Positions 1-5,955 of a stretch of DNA of 8,363 nucleotides are shown piece after piece. Numbering within the stretch: position 1 is the stretch's first letter; every line of letters starts with the position of its first letter. Both the position numbers and the translations under genes were made by a program. The notes beneath the pieces were generated by a model. That model ran no database searches. It had not been told where the DNA came from and saw only the letters and a program-made list of their open reading frames with translations. The stretch is taken from positions 1 to 8,363 of the forward strand of contig JASGMZ010000129.1 in NCBI GenBank assembly GCA_030156305.1, in the 5' to 3' direction. This DNA comes from Bacteroidales bacterium (GTDB lineage Bacteria > Bacteroidota > Bacteroidia > Bacteroidales > UBA12077).

Positions 1-1
1 C

Positions 2-145
2 GGATCATGTTTACAGGTTATGCTCGAAAGTGAAAAAAGAGCGAATCAATCCATTAAGGTATTTCTTTACGGACAAAAAAAAATTACTTTTGCAGATAGT
101 ATTAAGCAATTTTTACCGGTTAACTTTAATAATGATATGTTATGA
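2..145 (+). CDS. C-terminal end of an unidentified protein (partial, cut by window start)
   Basis: An open frame enters from the left edge and ends at a TGA at 143-145, leaving 47 residues. I do not recognise the family with confidence. The visible part has an amphipathic helix (about LQVMLESEKRA), a beta strand (IKVFLYG) and another helix (DSIKQFL). This helix-strand-helix order, with small residues before the first helix, resembles the C-terminal half of a STAS-type domain. That would fit the signalling genes next door, but it is only a weak shape resemblance. The frame stops 3 bp before the stop codon of the convergent cyclase gene, and the lack of overlap with that well-supported gene supports it as real. 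The upstream part of the gene is outside the window, so operon membership cannot be judged. Confidence 0.5.
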   Translation, partial: GSCLQVMLESEKRANQSIKVFLYGQKKITFADSIKQFLPVNFNNDML

Positions 146-148
146 AGA

Positions 149-1753
149 TTAGTATTTAGCTAATATTTTCCTGAAGGCTGCATTTGGAATGGTACCTGCT
201 TCATCTTCAGAATACTCTGGCTTAAGGCGATTAACAAAGTACATCTCCAGATCTACATCATTTTTTACTTTAATTTTTCCACGGTAGGTAAAGTCAAAAT
301 AATCTTTAATATATTGATACGTATCACCTGATACATTTACTTTTCCAACCTCACCGGATTGTTCCATTCTACTGGCTTTATTCACTGCATCACCCCAAAT
401 ATCATAAGCAAATTTCTTTTTCCCAATAACTCCGGCAATAACCTCTCCAGTGTGTATTCCTAATCTTAACTCCCAGGGATGTTCATTATTTTTTAGCTTC
501 TCATCCCGAAAATCATTCATGAATTTTTGAATCTTCAATCCTGCTAAGGTAACATCAATGGGATTACTTTTATTTCGCAGGGGCAATCCACCGGCACACA
601 TATAGGCATCACCAATGGTTTTTATTTTTTCAATAAAATGATCTTCAATGATTTCATCAAATTTTTGGATATAAATATTGAGTTCTTTAATTAACTCCTG
701 GCTATCCATGGTATTGGTAAGATGAGAAAAATCTTTAAAATCGGTAAATAAAATAGTTACCAGCTTATATTGTTTTGAACGGGCAAAACCTTTTTTCTTA
801 AGCTGCTCAGCAGTTTCGAAAGGTAAAATATTAAGCAACAACTCATCGGATTTCTTTTTCTGCTCCTCAATAAATTCCTTTTGTTTTTCAATTTCCTTTC
901 GCTGATTATCTAAAAGAATGTTTGTATTTTCAAGATTTTCTGCAAGGGTTAAAAGGTTCTCATTTTTAGCTTCCATTTGCTCTTCAACCTCTTTCAAATC
1001 AGTAATATCCGATTCTATTGAAATAAATTTTATGATTTCATTTTGTTCATTTAAAACCGGGGTTAGGGTGGTTTGAATCCATTTGTAATCCTCTCGTTTA
1101 GTTTTCCATTTGCTTTCGTAGGAAACACTATCTATTTTCTTTTCTTTACAAGTTTGGATAGCATTATATAATTTTGGATTCTTTGCTTTGTCAAATAACG
1201 TTTTCTCATATTTTTCTTTAAATTCATCGAAAGTGTAACCATACATTTTCTGGAAACCTTCATTAACCCACTCAATCCATCCTCCAGCATTTATAATAAG
1301 AACACCAGTAGCTGTTTTTTGGGCAACAATTGCCAGTTCTCGAAGTAATTCATGCTCTTTATAAATTGCATGCTGAAACTCCCTTCTACTTTCAGAAGCT
1401 TCAAAACGCATTAACAAATCATCCTTATTAAAAGGTTTACGGATAAAATCAACAATTCCATACTCAAATACCCGATCAAAATTAGTTCGGGGAGTATAAG
1501 CTGTAATTAATAAAACAGGAATATCTTGTAATAATTTATGCTGCTTAAGAGACATAATACTCTCAATACCTTCTTTTACAAGAGTATCCTGACTAACTAA
1601 AATAATATTTGGTTTTAGTTCAAGAGATTTTTTATAAATTTCTTTTTTCGATGCCGTGAATATACGAAATCTGCCATTTTCTTCCTGAAGGAGTTCTTGC
1701 ACTTGTGCTACAGATTCTTTATCATCATCAGCAATCAAAATTTTATATTCCAT
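149..1753 (-). CDS. Receiver-PAS-class III adenylate cyclase (degenerate receiver)
   Basis: A predicted soluble cytoplasmic enzyme of 534 residues that makes cyclic nucleotide, probably cAMP from ATP. Domains in order: receiver-like domain (about 1-120); PAS with PAC (about 140-253, ending in the typical DITDLKE); coiled coil (about 254-305); transducer helix (LLLNILP, 305-311); class III cyclase domain (about 330-510). Catalytic residues are visible: metal-binding D338 (in FTDFKDF) and D382 (in TIGDAYM), purine-selecting K378 and D451 (in YDIWGDAVNKASRM), and N458 and R462 for the transition state. A K/D pair is the adenylate-type choice; guanylate cyclases normally carry E/C. In the receiver, D9/D10, T84 and K106 are present, but the phosphoacceptor position is Ser54, with Asp56 two residues later. 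The ATG at 1753 is the natural start because the receiver's first strand (YKILIADDD) follows at once. No Shine-Dalgarno is seen and no convincing promoter could be placed. The gene is divergent from the SiaABC-like operon. Confidence 0.93.
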   Translation of the reverse strand: MEYKILIADDDKESVAQVQELLQEENGRFRIFTASKKEIYKKSLELKPNIILVSQDTLVKEGIESIMSLKQHKLLQDIPVLLITAYTPRTNFDRVFEYGIVDFIRKPFNKDDLLMRFEASESRREFQHAIYKEHELLRELAIVAQKTATGVLIINAGGWIEWVNEGFQKMYGYTFDEFKEKYEKTLFDKAKNPKLYNAIQTCKEKKIDSVSYESKWKTKREDYKWIQTTLTPVLNEQNEIIKFISIESDITDLKEVEEQMEAKNENLLTLAENLENTNILLDNQRKEIEKQKEFIEEQKKKSDELLLNILPFETAEQLKKKGFARSKQYKLVTILFTDFKDFSHLTNTMDSQELIKELNIYIQKFDEIIEDHFIEKIKTIGDAYMCAGGLPLRNKSNPIDVTLAGLKIQKFMNDFRDEKLKNNEHPWELRLGIHTGEVIAGVIGKKKFAYDIWGDAVNKASRMEQSGEVGKVNVSGDTYQYIKDYFDFTYRGKIKVKNDVDLEMYFVNRLKPEYSEDEAGTIPNAAFRKILAKY

Positions 1754-1930
1754 ATGATTTTATACGGTAATAAGCGTTTTTTGTTAAATTAAAATCTAAA
1801 AATATAATTTTATATCGAAAATATTAATATAGAAATCAACTTTTCAAACCATAAAAAAGCATGTTCATCAAATAAACAAACAACTTTATAAATAATTAAG
1901 CATGTATAGAGAGATAGCGAAATTAAAAAT

Positions 1931-1962
1931 TTTGGATTAAAAATAAATTAATTTTACCTTTA
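1931..1962 (+). promoter_or_regulatory. Candidate Bacteroidota-type promoter of the SiaABC-like operon
   Basis: A TTTG at 1931-1934 is followed after 20 bp by TACCTTTA at 1955-1962. This matches the Bacteroidota sigma-factor pattern TTTG / TAnnTTTG at the expected spacing, with one mismatch in the last base. Transcription would begin around 1968-1970, only about 8-10 nt before the start codon at 1977. The call rests on motif and spacing alone. Confidence 0.5.
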
Positions 1963-1976
1963 GTAAATTTTTAATC

Positions 1977-3728
1977 TTGTTTACTATCAAGAAGTTTATT
2001 ATTTACATAGCATTAATAGGAATTATTTTTAATCAATCCTATGCACAGCAAATTCCGGAAAATATTAAAGATGAACTTTCCGGCTACCAGGAACTTATTA
2101 GTAAACATCAAGAAGAAGGAAACCAGGCACTTGAGCTTGAATACTTAAATAAAGCAGCTTTTTTATGTTGGAATAATCAATTATTATCCGAGGCTATTCA
2201 TTATTTTGAGCAGGCAGTAGAGATTAACCAAACGCTGGATAACAAAAATGGTTTACTGTTAGGGTACAATTATTTGGGGATGCTCCATGGAGAAATGAAT
2301 CAGCATCAGAAGGCACTCGGCTATTTTGAAAAAAGTTTGAAAATAAGTCGACTAATCAAAAATAAATCGAGCATTGCATCCGCATTAATTAATATAGCCC
2401 AAACTCAACAATTGCTTAATAATTTTAATGAATCAAACAACACCGCATTTTCTGGGGTTGAGGTTGCCAAAGAAATAAATGAATTAAAATATGTTCGTAC
2501 TTTTTATGGAATTATTGCCGAAAATTATAAAGAATTGGGAAACTCGGCCAAAAGTATCGAATACTTCGATTTGTTTGCATCAATTGATCAATATTTAAAA
2601 AATCAAGAGATAACCAACATTAAGCAAAAATCGAGCGAAGAAGTTAACAAAGCGCAAGCCGAAAAAAATAAAACTCAACAAGAACTTATCAAACAAAGTG
2701 ATAAGTTAAAAGTAACAGAAGATTCGCTAGCTGAGATTGAAGCAATTACCCGAGAGCAAAAAATGCTTCTTGAATTAAAAGAATTAAAGATTAGTGAACA
2801 AGAAGCCCAATTAAAATTTGAAAGGTTAGTTAAAAATATTTTCATTTGGGGATTTGTCGTTATCCTTATTTTCTTACTCGTTCTAATTGCATTTTACCGA
2901 CAAATTAGAGTACAAAAAAATCATATCCAACAACAAAGAGATACCTTAGATTTACAAAACAAAAAAATAAACTCAAGTATTCAATATGCAAAAAATATCC
3001 AAAGGGCAATTTTACCGGTAGATAAAGAGTTAAATAAATTTTTTGACTATTTTATCCTTTATCGTCCAAAAGATATTGTTTCAGGAGATTTTTACTGGTA
3101 TGCAGAAGTTAATTCCACTATATATATAGCTGTTATTGATTGTACAGGGCATGGAGTACCTGGTGCATTTATGTCAATGATAGGAAACCGGTTATTTAAT
3201 GAAATTGTTTTAGTAAATAGAGTTAGCGATCCTGCCAAAATATTAACCATTTTAAATGTTAAAATTATTGAAGCCCTAAAACAAAAGGAAAGTGATAACA
3301 GTGACGGAATGGATGTTTGTTTAGTTTCAATTAACACAAAAAACAACCCTAAAAAAGTAGTTTTTAGTGGGGCGAAAAGGCCTCTGATCATTTACAAAAA
3401 TCAAAAAAACGAATTAATTGAAATTAAAGGAGACAGACATTCAATCGGAGGTTTTAAAAATGATGAACAGGCCAAACAATTTACATCTCACGAAATAGAT
3501 ATTGAATTAAACGATATTTTGTATCTTTCATCCGATGGATTAATAGATCAAAATAATGAAGCAAGAAAACGATTTGGTAGTTCTAAATTAAAACAGCTCA
3601 TTTCGGAAAATGTATCACATCCGATTGCAAAACAAAAAGAGATTATTGAAAAAGAACTAGATAATTTTCAGGGTAATGTAGAACAAAGAGATGATATTAC
3701 ATTACTCGGATTAAAAATTATTTTATAA
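1977..3728 (+). CDS. SiaA-like membrane PP2C/SpoIIE phosphatase with periplasmic TPR sensor
   Basis: A predicted inner-membrane serine/threonine phosphatase of 583 residues, expected to dephosphorylate the SiaC-like protein encoded two genes downstream. Order: signal peptide (1-23, ending SYA before QQ); about four TPR repeats (roughly 50-207); coiled coil (about 208-285); one transmembrane helix (about 287-307); short linker helix; SpoIIE-type PP2C domain (about 335-583). The PP2C acidic motifs are intact: SGDFYW (D371), DCTGHGVPGAFMSMIG (D388), SSDGLIDQ (D520) and RDDITLLGLK (D572/D573). The start is a TTG at 1977. An in-frame stop lies at 1944-1946, there is no ATG between it and the signal peptide, and a later start would destroy the signal peptide. 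The gene is first in its operon and its stop overlaps the next ATG by one base (TAATG). P. aeruginosa SiaA has a HAMP-linked membrane sensor; the TPR sensor here is a different input module. The substrate is inferred from gene order. Confidence 0.9.
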   Translation: MFTIKKFIIYIALIGIIFNQSYAQQIPENIKDELSGYQELISKHQEEGNQALELEYLNKAAFLCWNNQLLSEAIHYFEQAVEINQTLDNKNGLLLGYNYLGMLHGEMNQHQKALGYFEKSLKISRLIKNKSSIASALINIAQTQQLLNNFNESNNTAFSGVEVAKEINELKYVRTFYGIIAENYKELGNSAKSIEYFDLFASIDQYLKNQEITNIKQKSSEEVNKAQAEKNKTQQELIKQSDKLKVTEDSLAEIEAITREQKMLLELKELKISEQEAQLKFERLVKNIFIWGFVVILIFLLVLIAFYRQIRVQKNHIQQQRDTLDLQNKKINSSIQYAKNIQRAILPVDKELNKFFDYFILYRPKDIVSGDFYWYAEVNSTIYIAVIDCTGHGVPGAFMSMIGNRLFNEIVLVNRVSDPAKILTILNVKIIEALKQKESDNSDGMDVCLVSINTKNNPKKVVFSGAKRPLIIYKNQKNELIEIKGDRHSIGGFKNDEQAKQFTSHEIDIELNDILYLSSDGLIDQNNEARKRFGSSKLKQLISENVSHPIAKQKEIIEKELDNFQGNVEQRDDITLLGLKIIL

Positions 3729-4261
3729 TGATTGATCAGGCTACAATTAAACAGAACCTATTTAAAAGAACACTTTTGTCGTACCGTGGGCCTTTTTATA
3801 TTGAACTGATTTCGGTTTTCGGATCAAATATTAAAGACTTTACCAAAGAATATGATAATACGCGAAGAAAACTATTTAGAATATTTATTGAACTTTCGCA
3901 AAATGTTTCGTATTATTCTGAACATTTTCATATGGTAAATAATGTTCAGCGAATTGGATTAGGAGAAATGGATTTAAAAGAGTATGAAACTTTCTTTACC
4001 TTTACAACAAAAAACAAAGTGAAAAATTCTGATGCTAAAATACTTTCTGAACGATGCAAATTAGTTAATCAATCAAACCAGTTGGAATTACGACATTTAA
4101 AACGAGAACAAAGAATGAATTCGCCTGGTGAAAAATTTGGCGCAAGAATAGGCCTCATTCAGGCAGTGATGTTATCTAAAAACCCATTAAAATACAAAAC
4201 AGAAAAGATTGATGATAAATTTTCGATGTTTTCAATTACGGTTAAAGTTGATAAAAATTAA
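3728..4261 (+). CDS. SiaB-family protein kinase (DUF6272-like)
   Basis: A cytoplasmic protein of 177 residues with the features of SiaB, a GHKL-fold kinase that phosphorylates SiaC and so opposes the phosphatase. The N-box-like stretch FIELSQN (E55, N59) and a glycine-containing G-box-like stretch (GEKFGARIGL, 134-143) match a minimal ATP-binding fold. There is no phosphoacceptor histidine domain, as expected for a kinase acting on another protein's Ser/Thr. Its ATG overlaps the stop of the phosphatase gene by one base, which suggests translational coupling and matched amounts of the two opposing enzymes. The SiaC-like gene follows after 12 bp. The family call comes from overall sequence character together with gene order. 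The main alternative is an anti-sigma-factor-type kinase (SpoIIAB/RsbW-like), but the SiaC-like partner favours SiaB. Confidence 0.85.
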   Translation: MIDQATIKQNLFKRTLLSYRGPFYIELISVFGSNIKDFTKEYDNTRRKLFRIFIELSQNVSYYSEHFHMVNNVQRIGLGEMDLKEYETFFTFTTKNKVKNSDAKILSERCKLVNQSNQLELRHLKREQRMNSPGEKFGARIGLIQAVMLSKNPLKYKTEKIDDKFSMFSITVKVDKN

Positions 4262-4273
4262 ATAGTATTAATC

Positions 4274-4663
4274 ATGGACAATATAACCCTAAAAAGCTCA
4301 CCTGATACACCTTATTTTCCAGAAGTAAATTTTGATGCCGACAGTGGAGTTTGTGAAATCTCGGGCGAATCATATATGGAAGAGACCTACAAATTTTATC
4401 TCCCCCTTATTAACTGGATTAAAGATTACATAAAAAATACTAATAATAAAATTGAACTAGTCATAAAATTAATTTATTTAAACACCAGCTCTACAAAATG
4501 TATACTTGATATGCTTGATGTATTAAAAGAGTATCAAGACAAAGGAGGTGATGTTAAAGTAATATGGTATTACGATATCCAAGATCCTGATATGGTTGAT
4601 GAAGTAGAAGATTTTGAAGTGGAATCGGGCATAAAAATTGAATTGCGAAAATTTGAACCATAA
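4274..4663 (+). CDS. SiaC-family regulatory phosphoprotein (DUF1987)
   Basis: A small acidic cytoplasmic protein of 129 residues, recognised as SiaC/DUF1987. The supporting features are the opening strand region (SSPDTPYFPEVNFD), the GESYMEET segment, the central IYLNTSSTK motif (67-75) and the YYDIQDPDMVDEVEDFE tail. In P. aeruginosa, SiaC is phosphorylated by SiaB and dephosphorylated by SiaA, and unphosphorylated SiaC binds and activates the diguanylate cyclase SiaD. By analogy the phosphoacceptor here should lie in N70-T71-S72-S73-T74; which residue is used cannot be told from sequence. It is the last gene of the operon, 12 bp after the kinase gene and followed by a strong hairpin terminator. 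No SiaD-like GGDEF protein is in the window. The divergent class III cyclase, which carries a coiled coil before its catalytic domain, is the obvious candidate partner, but this is inference. Confidence 0.9.
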   Translation: MDNITLKSSPDTPYFPEVNFDADSGVCEISGESYMEETYKFYLPLINWIKDYIKNTNNKIELVIKLIYLNTSSTKCILDMLDVLKEYQDKGGDVKVIWYYDIQDPDMVDEVEDFEVESGIKIELRKFEP

Positions 4664-4689
4664 AAAAAATATTGATCAGTAAATGATTA

Positions 4690-4723
4690 AAAAAGCAGGG
4701 GTATAAAATATTCCCTGCTTTTT
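4690..4723. terminator. Bidirectional intrinsic terminator between siaC-like gene and ilvE
   Basis: An 11-bp perfect stem (4690-4700 with 4713-4723, core GCAGGG/CCCTGC) encloses a 12-nt AT-rich loop. It is followed by a T-rich run (4719-4732) on the plus strand and preceded by an A-run, which reads as a U-run on the minus strand. It sits 27 bp after the plus-strand stop and 30 bp after the minus-strand stop, so it can end both convergent transcripts. Confidence 0.88.
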
Positions 4724-4752
4724 ATTTTTTATTAAAAATACTAACCCTGTTT

Positions 4753-5778
4753 TTACTTAACAAATGACACCCAGCCATGCGGATCTGGTTCATCACCATA
4801 CTGAATAGCAACCAGTTTATTGTAAATTTTTTTAGATATAGGCCCGGGTTTGCCATCTTTACAAAAAGTATATCGCTTATCCTTATCGATATCATAAATT
4901 TCGCCAATAGGTGAAATAATTGCAGCAGTACCACATGCGCCAACCTCATCAAAGGTTTCAAGCTCCTCAATATCAATCTGACGACGCTCAACTTTTATTC
5001 CCATATCTTCAGCCAATTGCATAATACTCATGTTAGTAATTGAAGGTAAAATCGACGAAGACTTTGGTGTGATATATGTATTGTCTTTTATTGCAAAGAA
5101 ATTGGCAGCACCAATTTCGTCAATATATTTCTTTTCTTTTGAATCGAGATACATTGGTGAACCATATCCTGCTTCTTTTGCTTTTATTACTCCTCGCAGG
5201 CTGGACGCATAATTACCACCCACTTTAATATCGCCGGTTCCCAATGGTGCTGCACGATCCGAATCACGAACAACAGCAATTTTAACCGGATTAAATCCTT
5301 CTTTAAAATAAGGGCCAACAGGAGTTACAAATACTGCAAATAAATACTCGTTGGCTGGTTTTACTCCAATTTCTGCTCCCGAACCTATTAAAAGCGGACG
5401 GATATATAGAGCAGCTCCGGTTCCGTGAGGCGGAACATATTGCTCGTTAAGCAATACAGCTTTATCTATCGCTTCTTTAAAAATCTCTTTGGGCACCGGT
5501 TGCATATATACACCATGTGCAGAACGCTCCATACGTTTAAAGTTCTCTTCCCAGCGGAACAACCTGATTTTTCCATCTTTACCACGGTAAGCTTTCATTC
5601 CTTCAAAAGCTTCTTGCCCATAATGTAAAGCGGTTGCTGAGATATGCAGATTCAAATACTCAGAGGATGATACTTCTAACTCACCCCATTTACCATCTCG
5701 AAAATAGCATCTAATATTATAATCGGTTTTTCGGTAACCGAAAGGTAGCTTACTCCATTCTAAATTTATCATAACCAT
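4753..5778 (-). CDS. ilvE: Branched-chain amino acid aminotransferase (class II IlvE)
   Basis: A PLP enzyme of fold type IV, cytoplasmic, 341 residues. It interconverts leucine, isoleucine or valine with their 2-oxo acids, using glutamate/2-oxoglutarate. Length and motifs fit the class II (eukaryote-like) BCAT group of about 340 residues. Visible are LHYGQEAFEGMKAYR (51-65), YIRPLL with R127, the Schiff-base lysine K185 in KVGGNYASSL, EIGAANFF (E221) and the phosphate-binding ACGTAAIISP (281-290). Nothing is missing, so it should be active. The ATG at 5778 starts MVMINLEW; a second ATG two codons later (5772) is equally plausible, and neither has a Shine-Dalgarno. The gene has its own promoter and is separated from the upstream peptidase by a terminator, so it is probably a single-gene transcript. 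No other branched-chain amino acid genes are nearby. Confidence 0.96.
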   Translation of the reverse strand: MVMINLEWSKLPFGYRKTDYNIRCYFRDGKWGELEVSSSEYLNLHISATALHYGQEAFEGMKAYRGKDGKIRLFRWEENFKRMERSAHGVYMQPVPKEIFKEAIDKAVLLNEQYVPPHGTGAALYIRPLLIGSGAEIGVKPANEYLFAVFVTPVGPYFKEGFNPVKIAVVRDSDRAAPLGTGDIKVGGNYASSLRGVIKAKEAGYGSPMYLDSKEKKYIDEIGAANFFAIKDNTYITPKSSSILPSITNMSIMQLAEDMGIKVERRQIDIEELETFDEVGACGTAAIISPIGEIYDIDKDKRYTFCKDGKPGPISKKIYNKLVAIQYGDEPDPHGWVSFVK

Positions 5779-5806
5779 TTGTTTTTAATGAATAAAAATT
5801 ATACTT

Positions 5807-5839
5807 CAAAGATACAAAAATTGAAATTTATTACAGAAA
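5807..5839 (-). promoter_or_regulatory. Candidate promoter of ilvE
   Basis: On the minus strand a perfect TATCTTTG (TAnnTTTG, 5807-5814) lies 21 bp downstream of TTTC (5836-5839), a one-mismatch -33 element. Transcription would start near 5800, giving a leader of about 20 nt before the ATG at 5778. The leader is too short for a riboswitch or attenuator. Confidence 0.55.
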
Positions 5840-5900
5840 ATTTCACCTATTTCACAACATAAATTTCAAACAACACGTTATTAATCAACGCACTAAAAAT

Positions 5901-5930
5901 AAAAAAGGCCGAAACAAAAATGAATCGGCC
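5901..5930 (-). terminator. Intrinsic terminator of the M3 peptidase gene
   Basis: GGCCGA (5907-5912) and TCGGCC (5925-5930) form a GC-rich 6-bp stem with a 12-nt loop. Read on the minus strand, the stem is followed directly by a run of six T (5901-5906) and further T-rich sequence. It begins 26 bp after the stop codon of the peptidase gene and separates it from ilvE. Confidence 0.85.
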
Positions 5931-5955
5931 CATAAATCATTAAAATTCGGAAATA

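Noticed and set aside
1797..1848. Possible promoter for the cyclase gene on the minus strand
   Set aside because: The best -7-like match (TATTTTTA, 1797-1804) has no proper -33 element at the right distance, and the TTTG at 1845-1848 has no matching -7 element. In such AT-rich sequence this is not convincing.
3092..3391. Minus-strand open frame inside the phosphatase gene
   Set aside because: It lies entirely antisense to the conserved PP2C catalytic motifs and has no recognisable protein features of its own.
4722..4991. Minus-strand open frame overlapping the end of ilvE and the terminator
   Set aside because: It is an alternative frame of the well-supported aminotransferase gene and runs into the terminator stem.
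5030..5628. Two short plus-strand open frames antisense to ilvE
   Set aside because: Both are antisense to conserved aminotransferase motifs and have no start-site or domain evidence.
5815..5900. Possible regulatory leader or small RNA between ilvE and the peptidase gene
   Set aside because: Apart from the ilvE promoter and the peptidase terminator I see only AT-rich spacer with no stable fold or conserved motif.
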